Source: Lingula anatina
Taxonomy: Eukaryota > Brachiopoda > Lingulata > Lingulida > Lingulidae
Reading direction: 5' to 3'
Assembly: GCF_001039355.2 (NCBI RefSeq)
Contig: NW_019775662.1
Span: 150,657 to 214,656 of the forward strand
Length of the DNA: 64,000 nt
Shown: positions 1-14,500 of the stretch, piece after piece
Layout: the number at the start of each line of letters is the position of its first letter
Numbering within the stretch: the first letter of the stretch is position 1
Made by a program: the position numbers and the translations under genes
The notes under the pieces: model-generated
What the model saw: the letters and a program-made list of their open reading frames with translations, nothing else
Database searches by the model: none
Told to the model about the DNA's origin: nothing

Positions 1-394
1 TGACGTATCCCTCTTTTTGTGGCTGCCATGTTTACAGATATCTAGGCTATTTGAAAACTTCCGCTATTTAAATAAAATCGGTATAAGTAAACTATAAGGT
101 GACAAGAAATGCAATGTGCATAGTGCACTGTACAAACAATAAATAAAAGCTACAAAGGCAGCATAAATGTTTATAAAGTACTACAAAAGAAGAAACAGTA
201 CTAAATGACACTAAAGAAAGGAAGGATGAAAGAAAGAAAAAAGAAAGAAAGAAATAATAAAGGGAGCAAGTGTTGTGCTTAATGGAGTAAAGGCTCCACA
301 TGTGATTACACGCAAAATTACGCGCAAAAAACAGTGGTCTTTAAAACTGTTTATTTTTTGCTGGTATAAATATAAATGCAAGAAGTGTCGTTAC

Positions 395-645
395 TGATCC
401 CTCAAGCTGCAAGGGTTCGAAACTGGGTTTTGAAACCTATTGCACTAAAAGGATTGGTCCACTGGGAAACTCCGAGGGAATTCTAGCTAAATGCATTCAA
501 TTGAATTTAAGCGGCTTAAATATCTATCACACCCAGTGGAACTCCTCGGGAGTAATTAAGTAATTGACTTTCGTATACGCTTAGAGCGATCCTCCTAGTA
601 CGATAGGGTTATGGGAATGGTCCCTAAGTTCTTAAAATGCCAAGC
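395..645. repeat. Dispersed inverted-repeat element (MITE-like), diverged copy
   Basis: This stretch shares a layout and short blocks with 38350-38606: a tract like CTAGCTAAATGCATT, then GCGGCTTAAAT, then near the right end CTAGTACGATAGGGTTATGG followed by GGAATGGTCCCT. The two halves are partly self-complementary (ACTGGG..CTCCGAGGG against CCCAGTGGAACTCCTCGGG). No coding potential is visible. The rest of 1-1460 is AT-rich upstream sequence without a recognisable gene. Family assignment is inference from the shared blocks. Confidence 0.45.
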
Positions 646-1476
646 ATCCTGATATGAAAAAATAAATGCTGTCATGGCAAATATGCTAATCAACATCCTG
701 CTTTGGGCCTCTGAATGCACAAAACGCCAAGGATGTTGACTCCTTAGTTAAATCGGTTTGTTTATTTTTCATGTATTACATGCAGCACCTTGTTCAATTT
801 CCAAATAAACCGAGTTATCAGTAAGATTATCAAAACAAAACTAATAGGCAGTAATAAACGAAAGCAAGGCGTTGTGGACTAGTTTTTTTTTAATTGTTGT
901 AAATTAAGTAAAGCTATATTTTAATTATTTTAATCTTCAGGGTGCTACTGAAACCAGATGGTTAGTGAAAGTAGAAGAAATATTCTAACATAGAATTTTA
1001 AGGTAAAGTCTTTATTCTGATATAATATGCGTTGACACATTTTATTCCCAACATTATTGAGTAAAACTTTGTGTTCAGCTTTAAAAATATACTTAATAAG
1101 GTCATTAGTTTCATTGCATTAATTTGAAATAAGACTCATCGTTTAAGTAATAAGTCTCACTGTCTGTAGTGGATCCAATATTTAATTCATGTATATCAAC
1201 TTTGATTTTTGTTTCACAGTTGACTTGTTGTCAACAATATGCATAAGGCGCTTAACATGTGGTCAATTGTAATATTTATATTTGCAAAAAGACAATGATA
1301 ATTGAAGGAGTTATGCTAAAATCAGTAATATTTCCTTTTCGTTTTCAGTGACAAAATGATAATTAAAAAAGATTTAGTGTATGTGTGTGTGTGTGTGTTT
1401 GTGATTTCTCACTTGTAATGTTTCATTTTTTCTTTTTATTGCTATTATTTTTGAATTTTCAGACTAGAACAGAAGA

Positions 1477-4400
1477 ATGACCATGACGAAGGCAGCAGTT
1501 GTGGTGATAACAGCTTTCTTCACTACAGTGATGACACAAGGTAAACACGCAGAACTGCATTGTGTGGGTAATGCTGATTGTGTTGTTTACGCCAGGAGTG
1601 GGGAGCCACTGTGTTAGGTGTGCTGATTGTGTTGTTTACGACAGCAACTGTGTTAGGTGTGCTGATTGTGTTGTTTACGACGGCAGCAGGGAGCCACTGT
1701 GTTAGATGTGCTGATTGTGTTGTTTACGCCAGGAGTGGGGAACCACTGTGTTAGGTGTGCTGATTGTGTTGTTTACGACAGCAGTGGGGAGCCACTGTGT
1801 TAGGTGTGCTGATTGTGTTGTTTACGACAGCAGTGAGGAGCCACTGTGTTAGGTGTGCTGATTGTGTTGTTTACGACGGCAGCAGGGAGCCACTGTGTTA
1901 GATGTGCTGATTGTGTTGTTTACGCCAGGAGTGGGGAACCACTGTGTTAGGTGTGCTGATTGTGTTGTTTACGACAGCAGTGGGGAGCCACTGTGTTAGG
2001 TGTGCTGATTGTGTTGCTTATGACAGAAGTTGGGAGCCATTATGGTAGGTGTGCTGACCGGTTGTTTATGACAGAAGTTGGGAGCGCCTATGGTAAGTGT
2101 GCTGATTGTGTTGTTTATGACAGAAGTTGGGAGCCACTATGGTAGGTGTGCTGATTGTGTTGTTTACGACAGCAATGGGGAGCCACTGTGTTAGGTGTGC
2201 TGATTGTGTTGTTTAAGACAGCAATGGGGAGCCACTGTGGTAGGTGTGCTGATTGTGTTGTTTATGACAGATGTTGGGAGCGCCTATGGTAAGTGTGCTG
2301 ATTGTGTTGTTTATGACAGAAGTTGGGAGCCACTATGGTAGGTGTGCTGATTGTGTTGTTTAAGACAGCAGTGGGGAGCCACTGTGTTAGGTGTGCTGAT
2401 TGTGTTGTTTATGACAGAAGTTGGGAGCGCATATGGTAAGTGTGCTGATTGAGTTGTTTAAGACAGCAGTGGGGAGCCACTGTGTTAGGTGTGCTGATTG
2501 TGTTGTTTACGACGGCAGTGGGGAGCCACTGTGGTAGGTGTGCTGATTGTGTTTTTTACGACAGCAGTGGGGAGCCACTGTGGTAGGTGTGCTGATTGTG
2601 TAGTTTATGGCAGCAGCAGGGAGCCACTGTGTTAGGTGTGCTGATTGTGTTGCTTATGACAGAAGTTGGGAGCCATTATGGTAGGTGTGCTGACCGGTTG
2701 TTTATGACAGAAGTTGGGAGCGCCTATGGTAAGTGTGCTGATTGTGTTGTTTATGACAGAAGTTGGGAGCCACTATGGTAGGTGTGCTGATTGTGTTGTT
2801 TAAGACAGCAGTGGGGAGCCACTGTGTTAGGTGTGCTGATTGTGTTGTTTACGACAGCAGTGGGGAGCCACTGTGTTAGGTGTACTGATTGTGTTGGTTG
2901 CGACAGCACTGAAGAGCCATCATGTTATTTGTGTTGATTTTGTTAGGTATGCTGATTGTGTCCTGTGGTGACAGCAGTGGGTAGTTATTGCATTAGAAAG
3001 TGTGTGACTGAGTGGTGAGACATTCTGAACTATAAGAGTGCAATTTTGGTGATTATGCATTGATTCGTATGGAAAAAGGCACTTGGTTGAATACAGACAT
3101 AATGTTTAAGACTGCCGGGAACTTTTCCTTTTGTGATGAAGAAAAATAATGCGTGACCTAATATTTTCAACTTAACTCTTATTGAAATTGTTTCATATGA
3201 TAATAACGTATTTGAGAAAGGGATTAATGGTGATGGGGGAAAGTAAATCTTAAATAAAAAGGAACAAAAATTACAGAAATAAAGTAGACGTATCTTATGG
3301 AAACTTCTTTTTGGTTAAATTTAAGGTTACTAAAAGACATGTGACATATAAAGGCTATAACAGTGGTCCTGAGCCGTGTTATAAGTACTCAAAGAAAGTG
3401 GTTATTATTTAATATGTATAAATGTATCACGTTGGTTGTGTCGTAAATGGTGATAACAGCTGGATTTTTTTTCTATTTCAGAAAAAAGACTTTATCTTAT
3501 CAGAGAGGCTATAATCAGTGATTTGCTTGTTTGCATGAAAAACTTTAACCATAGGTTGATTAAATATAACTAGCTACTTTAATATCTTGCCAGCATATAT
3601 TTTTGTCTCTCTCACTTATATGATGAGAAAAATGAAATCTCTCTTTCAGACATGAAGCTACCTCCAAGATTTATAGTACAGCCAAATAGACAGTATTACT
3701 TTAAGGTGGATGATGCCACTTTTACACAAGAATTACCTTGTCGTGCCAAAGGAATACCAGAGCCATAGTAAATATACACCATAGCACACAAATGCATTTT
3801 TCAGCTACTAAATATTGTTTTTTTTTTTAACCAAAAATAATTTACAATAAAATACACGAAAACCTTTAGATATTCAGCTGTACTTAGATAATATATGTAT
3901 TAGAAATTATTGAGATATCTTTTCAACTTACAATCCAAAGTCAATAAAAACATAACGTCTCTTTGCAAAAATAAATTTAAAAATTATCATTAACGGATTA
4001 ATTTACTTATTAATACACTTTTATCTTTCAGCTAAATTGTAATATGATATGACAATACAGCATGGCTTGCTGACATGGTAGAATTTTCAAGAAGTTCAAT
4101 TTTGATTTATTATTTTGATTGATTTATTATTCATATTTTTTCATAAATTTCGCTGCTACTAAATATTGGTTTTTTAAACAAAAGTTATATAAAATAAAAA
4201 ATACCCGAAAACCTTTAGATATTCAGTTGTATTTGTTATCGCCCATAAACCTTCTAAAGAACTGACCATCCTGAAAATTATTTTAAAAAAATTACATAAA
4301 ACTTATTAAAATATCTTTTCCACTTACGATCCAATGTCAAAAAAATTTCTTTTGGCAAAAGTATTTTAAAATTATCATTAACTTTTATCATTTAATGTTA

Positions 4401-5565
4401 CCTAAATTGAAGTATGATATGGCAATAAAGCATGGCTTGCTGACATGGTAGAATTTTTAAAAAGTTGCCATTTTCATTTATTATTTTGATTGATTTATTA
4501 TTCATATTTTATCATAAATACTATAATTATAAAACCCGTTTTTAGTTTAATTTATATTTAAGCGTAGGTAAAAAAAAACTATGAAAAATTATGAATCAGA
4601 ATTGATTAATATTTCTTTCAAATAATTCCTATTTTAAACTATCTTTCTTAAAAGATGAGCACATAATGCTTAAAGCCATTTTGCCATCTGAATATGTATA
4701 TGTATATACTATTCTGTAATTTTCATGAACTGATAAATATGTTTTTAAAAGTTATGAGTGGAAGAAATTCGGTGAGTTATTGTCAGTGGGTACTAGAGGC
4801 TGGAATTGGAAACCAAACGGCGGCGGCACCATCAGTATCAACGGCCCCGATTTCAGTGACGAGGGGTATTACCAGTGTCTAGCCAGAAATACTGACGGAA
4901 TGGTGGCTGTGTCCACAGTTGCTTTCTTCCAAAGAGCGAGTAAGTAAACAAGCTGTTAGTGGTGATTCTTTCTTGTTACTCATGAAATATGAAAGGTTTG
5001 TGGTACAGATAGATGAAATGCTGTTTTCCAGACCTATTCCAACTGTAAATGCTTAATAAATTGTAATCTTTTGAATGAAATGGATATATTAAGCGAAATA
5101 ATATAGTTGCTGATTAAATTTTATGTATTGGAATTTCAGAAAAAATACAATTTTCGTTTATTAAGGTGTAACAGTCATCGTAATTTTTAACCTGGACATT
5201 TTATAGGGAAAATGATTGTATATTATTCGTATCTAAAAACGCTTTAACTCTTTGTTACTCTTAAAAAGTTTGTGAGATTATTTACTCTGTTTTAAAGGGG
5301 CTGGGGCTTTTCCTTACAACCAGACAGTAGAAACCAAGGTGGTCCGAGAGGGCGAGAATGTCACCTTGGTGTGCTCAGGAAAACCCCAGTTCCCTTATGC
5401 AGCACCTAATCCCACCATTCAGTGGGAACTATACACGCCTGCCTCGGGGTCTGTGAAAGAAACCCAGGCCATCATGGCTGATGATAAGAGGAGACAGGTA
5501 GACCAGAGTGGTAAGACTAGGGCTGAGGGGATTGTGTAGCAGCAAGAAAGAAAAAGAGGAAGAGA

Positions 5566-5598
<33 letters not shown>

Positions 5599-8500
5599 CC
5601 ATCTTTAGTTAGTTATTTGTATTGAGGTTTTTTGGCACAATATGTCAGTTAGCAAGTTGTATTACAGTTAACATGCTGTAGTTTTTTCATGTTGCCACAT
5701 AAAAAATATATATATATATATAATCTAATTTATAATTATACCTATAATGTGCCACTGATGGTATAAGAATGAAGAGACAGGGTATACATTTGAAAATTTC
5801 CAACCAAAATATTTTGCACTCATGTTCACTCTGAAAGTTATTTTGTTTATTTTATTCAGGAGCTTTGAGGTTTGCATTTGTTACCAGGGATGACTCTCAA
5901 CCAAACCAGCAGTACAGATGTTCTGCGTATAACTCACTTCTGAAATTATCCGTTTTTGGAAGTCCAGTTAAACTATCTGTTGACTCTAGTGAGTCTGAGT
6001 TATTTCTTGAAGCTTAATAATTCTTTGAGTTTGCATTCTCAATACAACCGAGTTGATCCACGAACTAATAGATCCGCGGATCATATATGTCCGATCCACT
6101 TTAATACTTGTATTATAATATCAGTGGGAAATCTATTCAATATTCTTAGGGGATTAAACAATTATGGAATTTGTTTGATAATAATCATTTATGAACTTTA
6201 TTCATATTGTAATTTTGTATTTATTTTTCATTTTACTGGATGAGTAAAACCGTTAATTTTTCCGATACATTTGTTTTAAACCAATTCGTTCATTCTGTGA
6301 ACTTCACTGAGATCTTAATGTAGTGGTCCATATTTTAATTTTAATAATAATTAAAATCATTTATCATCGCCGTCTTCATAATTACATTTCAGCTAATCCA
6401 TTGACCGTCAATGCCCCAAAGCTGATGTACAAAACTGCCCCCGAGCCCTCTTCAGGACCGTCTGTTGTCTTCTTGAAGGGACAGAACAGGACTCTGAGCT
6501 GTATTTTTGCTGGAAAGTAAGTAACAGCGCCCTACAGTAGAAAGACCCGATTTTAGAAAACATGGAAGGGTCAATTAACTTTACTATAATGAAGGGCATT
6601 CAATAGCTTGGCACTTCGGCCATGGTTTTATAGTCACATGTAGGATGAAGAAAACCAAGATAGGCAATTCATATCTGTGCCCGTACTGGTATTATTTTTA
6701 GTGGTCTACTTGTTTATACATATAAGAAAAGACGAAATACCAAGATCTACCCACCCAAAGGAAGCTCCCGTTTAACATCACTTGTTATTGCATGGTGTGA
6801 AACATGTACTTAAACTGTTATAAAACAGGGGAGGTTTTTCTTTTAATAGTTTTGCGCCAACGACTTGAACTTTTCAATGGGGAAATCTATCAATCTCTTA
6901 GATACTTAATTTGAAATCAATCAAATTTCACTTCTCAGATATTATGTTTTAATATTCAGTTTTCTTAATTACACAGATCGAGTCTTTACCGTACTACCAG
7001 TTTATTTTGTATCGAATTAGACATGTAGATGTTGGTCTTAAAGATTAGGCTAGTTTTTGGGCTATAAATGCTGAAAAACATGACATGACTGTGGTCACTG
7101 GTTACATTAGATTCTTAGACCAGGACCAGATGGTAAAAACGTTCTGGAGCAGGAGGTTGAAATGCCTGTTTATCTTCAGACCTGTCCCCACCATTCGCTG
7201 GTACAAATTGGATGCCAATGGCAGGCTAATGAACCCAGATGGAATTGTAGACAAAACCCAAAATCTGGTCATCCAAGTTGTTAACTTTGACCACGAGGGC
7301 ACTTATCGCTGCACTGGGTCCAATCCGGGTGGTTCTCAGAGTGCCGAAATTCAGGTTGCTGTGGAAGGTGAGGCAATTCAATTTCCATGTCTTTTCTCTT
7401 CCTTGTTTCCCGTTTTCTAGCCCCTCCTCTCACTTTCTCTCTTGCACAATATAAAGGCAACGGTATCACTGGCATGTTGGTTTCATCTTGTCTTGCCTAG
7501 CTGCCCCCTTTTGGACAAAAACTGGGAGACCTAAGGACACCAATGTAACAGCTGGGGATGACTTCACCTTTGAATGTGGCACAGAGGGGATTCCAGCTCC
7601 TGACAAACCCAAGTTTTATTCCAATGGTGTGGAATTAGGTGAGGTTTTTTAGTCACTTCAGGGGTAAACATCAGCCTGTGGGGTTTTGCAACATTACAGG
7701 GGAAAGAGTTAATAGGCCTACCTTACACTTGAACACATACACGTCTCCATCGAGAGACGCTTCAGCGGGGACGCTTCATATGCCCTTTCTGCAGGGCAGA
7801 AACCACCAAATAATTTCCCATTGACGACCATAATGAGAAATGCCTGCAAAACTGCATGAACAAAATTACTGGGTGAAACATTCCCCATCCCCGTGGACAG
7901 CAGACACACTGACATAACTCCCAATCGCCAAAAAATATACTGTCGTCAGACATTATTTCTTACCGGCATCACTTGAACATGTGCACCTCTCTGTTTGTAA
8001 ACAAACCACTGCACCACTCACAGTCAGTAGACCCCTCCGCCAGAGGTCTCACGACTGCACGGCACCTGTGCCTGGCACTGAAAAAAAAACTGGCAGTAGT
8101 TTACACCCTAGCCTGCTAGTTGATACCAAAATTAACCCTAGCAACACAAGAAATACCAGGAAAAAAGCACTTATTTTCTCTCACTGAAGTACATTCGTCT
8201 ATAACAGTCGGTGATTCATTGGCTGATTTAGTGGTTTCTGCCGTGCATAGAAGCTCAACGGCGTGTGAAGCATTTCAAATCTCTCTGCATAGAAGAGTTT
8301 ACACGTTGATGGCAGACGTATGATATTCGATGCCGATGATTAAAAAGACGTTTTTAATCAGTTTTCCATGTAAAAAAAATCGAAACGTAGCAGAATGTAA
8401 TCGGCAGTTCAAAACACACCGCCTGTATGTTACGATAATTTACGCAGCATCAGAGGAGATAGCGAAAAGAAAGCTTCGCCTTTTAAACAATATAATCATA

Positions 8501-11500
8501 CCTATAGAAGATTATAAAAGAGACCGTCAATGTAACAGTGATGTAAAAATTCCAGAGGTATTACTTTTATATGGTAATTAAAGCTTAGAAACAGCTAGCT
8601 TTTATTTGACTTTGGAATCCACTCAATTTGTGTCAATTACCCCCCCCCCCCCCCCCAATCACCACCACCATTGGTGAGTTAGTAAAACGTTCGCAACAGA
8701 GATTAACAGATACAAAAAGAAAATACAATATCTAAGTTAACCCAATATTGGTAAAAGGAATATGGTCACATGAAATTGAGGTGAATCCTCACCGGTATAT
8801 ACACGTTCGGTCTCTGAGGCTCTTAGGAAACAAAAGGCTTTTTCAGCCTCAATAAGCAAGTGTAATAATTTCGCAATGACCTATTCCATGTTTAATTTGA
8901 AAGATCTCAGTCAGCCCAGGATAGTGTATGATGAGCAGGAGCCAACCAAGTTTACTCTGAAGAACGTCAGCAAAGCTGATCTACAGGTGTTCCAGTGTAA
9001 CGTTAGCAACAAGCACGACTACCTCTACGCCAGCGTTTACCTGAACGTTTTATGTAAGTTGAAATGTCCTCTCTTACTCTTAAATGTCTTATCTGGGGCT
9101 ATGGTTTCACATCCCAGTTAAGAAAGACTATTACCTTATATAACTGTATTGCTTAACTGCTACTGGACCAAAATCAGGCAAGTAGTAATCTAGGAGATGC
9201 TACAAACAGGTAATTTGTCATGTTGCAAAAGTTCGATTACGTGCTCTAGCGAATGCGCGCATGCATGCATACACATCTCGCTTACTAGAATCCCTGTAAG
9301 GCCTATTCCCGTTTGCTCCATCATAAGATTCAAAATGTCATATTCAATTTGATAATATTTATTGTAGCTGAATTTCTTGTTACAGTTGGTGTCTTGCTGA
9401 TGTCTTCTCATTTGTTTTTAATCAAAATTTTTCTAGTGAGGACTCAGTTGCTGGTGGAACCTGAACAGAATGTTTCCTATGAAGAAGACAATAAGCCAAC
9501 CAACGTTAGGTTCAACTGTTCGGCCAAAGGTGACCCGATGACGCCGCTGACCTTCACCTGGATGTACAAGTAAGCCTCAAATCAGAGAATAACGTTAGTA
9601 ACGTGATCTTGAAATACAATTACTAATCTCTGTCATTTAAACACCCTTAATATTGAACGTGTGTGTGTGTGTGTGTGTGTGTACACACTGACTGTGCACT
9701 GCTACTTCCTGCAGTACGCCAGAAACTGACAAATGGATGCCTCTCCCCGCGGGGGGTCCGTACACCTTCATCATGGACAATGAACATGCAGTGGACTTGG
9801 ACATAAGTCTGGAGAAGGGGTCAGTCCATGCCCAGTACAAATGTGTGGTGGAAAACGGCTATATGCCAGCGGAGGTGTTGGCCACTTTGTGGAATGAGAA
9901 TGCAGGTAGGAAGACAGGAAATTTGACTTAAATTTCTTTTTAATTCGCTGGTTTTTAAAGTTCCATTTATTCATATTTTAATTTAGATTAAGGATCAATT
10001 TAATAAATTTTTTATATTAAAATATATGCATGCTTTACTGGCAGTCATTCACATATATATTTTTATGACATTATTTTCAGTTTATTTTTAAAAACGCAAT
10101 AACCCCTGCAGTGACCATGAGACACATGACAAACCAATTTATGTTTCCCTCTTCAGCCATGTCATAATCTTTGATGAAAATTTGTTTTGTGATCCTGTCG
10201 TCACCATAACCCAGCCAATTGCATATGAAGCATAGCTCGTAAAATATACACGTACTGTATATAGTTTGCAGTGAATCGCATTGATTTTTATGCTATTTTA
10301 CGTACAAAAGTTGGTAGCCATCTTGGGTTATGAAAAATGCTCAGTGTTCCGGAGGTTAGTAAAGCCAAGCTTAGTTGACTTTTCTAACGCAAAACAATTC
10401 TTTTTCAAAAAAAAAAAAAAAAAAAACTTACAGAAAATAACAGAGTGTTGTTCAGATATGGGACCGATGGAAGTGACAACTGAACTATTCGGAGGGCTTA
10501 CGCCCTCACTTAACATAAGTTGAATGTTTAACAAGCGGATATTTGTAGTTTAGTGTTATGGCTAACGAAAAATCACAATGAACAAAATATTAAATAAGAT
10601 ACCGTTAATTGCCAGTAGACTGATAATACCAGAAATATGCCGATTTCGTTATTTCATCTTCTGCTGTATGTTTTGATGGTCATTTTGTTTTATTTTTTGT
10701 AACAGTAACGTGCTAGTATACATCCACGTACCGTATTCCCGACAACAAAATACATGCTGACAGTTTAACGGATAGATACTGCTAGGTAAATATTTACATC
10801 TGCTCATATGTTTTAACTCTCTATAGGGCCTACCAGTATATCCATTGATCCATTTTTACCTGTATGGACATTGGTGGCTGCTGTTGCTACAACACTTGCA
10901 CTTTCACTTCTTTCTTCTGTGGTCATCGCTGTAATCGTCAGAAGAAAGAGACGTCAACGTTATGCAGGTATATTGTTTGAATTACTCGGGCTTTTCATTT
11001 GAAATAAAAATGCCATATGTATTGCATTTGAACTATTAAAACAAGCCAAACATATTATTTTGTTTTGATTTGATTCAATTTCACTTTTTATTATTTAAAT
11101 TAAATTAATTTGTTAAACCGTAATAACTCTATATTTATGAATATTTAGATATTGTCCATTAACACAATGTCTTATTCTTACCCTTCAGAAGGCCATGCGT
11201 AAAATAATATAAATGCTATTTCTTATAATCGCGTATTTCACTGTTGAACATTGTTCAGAGAGTTTCGACATACATGTATATTGTAATGGCACAAAATATT
11301 TGACATTTCACATTTAAAGTACATATGACAAACTAAATGATGATGACGTGATATTTCAGATGATGCTCCTGAAATGAATGAAGAATTGATGCAGGTAGTT
11401 GATATTCGTATTTAAAAATAGTAACACTGACCAATCTCAATTTCAAAACACATACGCATTTTAGTTTATTGGAAATCTTTTAAAGTGTTTTGAATATGGA

Positions 11501-14500
11501 GTGTATAGACAAATCTGGGTGCAAAACTTGCCTCTTTGTCCTTACAGACGCCACCTGCCGGAGTAGGGTCATACGAAATACCTCTGCAGATGAATAATGG
11601 AACTTCATTGTCCAGATCGTTACACGGAGAAAATGAAGTGGTAAGGCATCTTTTATAACAATTTTATAAGTTGATAAACTGAAACCTTTTTCACGGCGAG
11701 GAATTGATTTTAAAATATTAAAAAAAAATTAATTAAATAAGTACTCTTTAGTTACTAAAATAAATGAAGAATGGACGAAGTTTGTTGAGATTTGTGTTTA
11801 GTTGCAATAACGGATCTAAAAAAAACATACGCATGTTATAGTTTATTGGAAAAGATTCAAGTTATTTTAAATATAGGGTGAATCAGCAGATACCGACAAA
11901 ACTTGCTTCTTTGTCCTTACAGACGCCACCTGCCGGAGTAGGGTCATACGAAATACCTCTGCAGATGAATAATGGCACTTCATTGTCCAGATCGTTACAC
12001 GGAGAAAATGAAGTGGTAAGGCATGCCGTATAAAAAATTATTAGCTGACAAACTGAAAGCTTTTTCAAAGCGAGGAATTAATTGGTTTTTTTAATTTAAA
12101 ACTACTCAATATATATTTGGAAGGCCGATGATGTTCCGATGTACCTAGAAGTTCCAACGCTTAACACGGAGATTCCCAGGACACATGTTAGGGTCCATGC
12201 AGAGATAGGCAGTGGATCCTTTGGACAGGTTTATATGGGAGAAATATATAATCAGAATGGCCAAGGAGAGTGGACAGCAGCTGCAGTGAAGACAGTCAGA
12301 GGTACATTATTTTATTTTTTCTAACATCTTAATAAAGTATCGTATATATAAACAAGATGGCGATTTAGGATGTTCTCTATAAGCAATTACGGGTAACGTA
12401 AGATGTTGTGGTGTATACTTGTGTTCTCTGCATCATGGGGAAATGTCACAGTAAAAGTAGAGAGATTGATATTGTGAATAAGTTAGGGGATGATTATACA
12501 TGTAAGCATAAAGTATAAGTGCTATATAGAATGTACTGTTATAAGATGAAATAGCGCATATATATTGCATATACACTGTAGTATAAAAATAATTGCATGG
12601 AGTTATAAAGATAAGAGAGAAACACCATCTTAATATATTTGATAAATAATGTATAGTTATCGAATTCAGATGCGAATAATGTGTTGTCTTGCTAAATTTA
12701 GAAAAATGATCCGAGGTAGATAAAGCATCGCATTCTGTGCTAATTAAAGAATAACACGTTTTACAAGATTCACTTGTGTGAATTCTTTTAGATCCTCATG
12801 ATTCAGCCCTTGTCAAAGATCTCAAAGATGAACTAAAAGTGATGCAGATACTTCGTCCTCATCCAAATGTAGTCACTCTATTTGCGTCTTGCACGCGTGA
12901 TGGAGGTAGGCTGTACAGTTATCTCTTTACTTTTAAGCGACATATAAATCTTTCCGTTATTGTGAAAACTTCTAATATTAAATCTTCATGTAAGGACAAG
13001 TTAAAAGTGCTGGAGTGTAAATAATATTGTGATTTTTTAAAAACATTTGTGTTTGATATTCGTAGTGTGTTTATAAACATGCCGCATAATTACTATACAC
13101 AATAGGATTTGATTTATTATTAAGGTGTACCAATGATTATCTTGGAATACCTTCCAAACGGAAATCTGCAAACTTCCCTACGAAATGACCGAGCTCGAAA
13201 TAAGGCAGTGTATAACAACTTATATGGCGCCAGTGCTTCCTTAACGTCACGAGATCTGATGAAGTACGCTGTCGACGTGGCAAATGGGATGGCGTTTCTT
13301 TCTTCAATGTCCGTTAGTATACGCCTTTAAATTTTAGTATATACCTTTAGTATTCCGATGAAATTGGTGTTTGGTTTGTATTTACCGTAATGTTTGCACA
13401 CTGTCCTAACAACACAGGGGCTTTTGATTTCTTATCCCGTTTATTAGACCCTCGCCAGAAATGGTAGTCCGCTAGGAACACAGTAGATTCAGTTCCATAT
13501 ATATCACAAATAGTAAACATGATACTTACTGTTTATCCCAACCTGTAGTACCTGTAATTATATAGAACTCCTTTCATTCGTCTGCCAATTAACTTGCCTC
13601 AAGGCTGTAGATTAGCTACCGCTAACTTTAGAAATTTATTCATCTTTCCTTATTTATATCTGTTAATTAATTATTCTCAGATTCTGCACAGAGATCTTGC
13701 TGCAAGAAATGTTTTATTATCTGACGACAAAAGATGCAAGGTTTCTGACTTTGGTTTTGCTAGGGACGTGATTGAAAGCCACCAGTATGAAATGAAGTCA
13801 CAGGTATTATATACTACTGCTGGTAACAGATAAAACATCACAAACGTCTCTTTTCCTTTTGGAAGAAAAACATACTTTGGTAAAAGATAAGTGAATAAGT
13901 GAATAACCACTTCATACTAAAGTTCCACTTTGGTAGAGAATAGATATCAAAAGCTCAAAACGTGTAGCAAAAGAGCTTTTGACCTCTAATAACTTGGTTA
14001 CAGAATCGAAACTTGTTTTTATGTCATGTGAATTTGATATGAAAATGGTAAAATATGTAGACCTTGTTAAATTATTCTGACCATTCTAAATTCTTTCTAG
14101 GGTCGTGTTCCAGTACGATGGATGTCTCCTGAAGCTCTAAATGACCAAATATTTACCTCCCAGTCTGATGTCTGGGCGTATGGTGTTTTGTTATGGGAGA
14201 TTGTCACATTGGGTAAGGCCCTATATGTTGAATAAATACTAATGTTTTTGTGCAGTATAATGGGAATCATCCAAGATTGTCCAAAGTCTCGTGTATGGTG
14301 ATTTCTTGTGGGAGATTGCGACAATGGTTAGGGTCTTATATATGAAGTGAATACTAGAGGTTATGAAGTATTTGGAGGGAAGTGGGAGAGAGATAATGAC
14401 AGGCTAACAAGTGCGGTGATTTTCAAGCTTACAACATATTTCTACGGATATTTTTCTGGCCGTTGTCTCTTAACATTTTATGGAATTCTATTTTAAGGAA

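Noticed and set aside
1960-2781. Two nearly identical 61-codon frames
   Set aside because: Produced by the 49-bp minisatellite; no independent coding evidence.
8330-8581. 83-codon frame in a receptor kinase intron
   Set aside because: No recognisable domain, and it breaks the exon chain, which joins perfectly without it.
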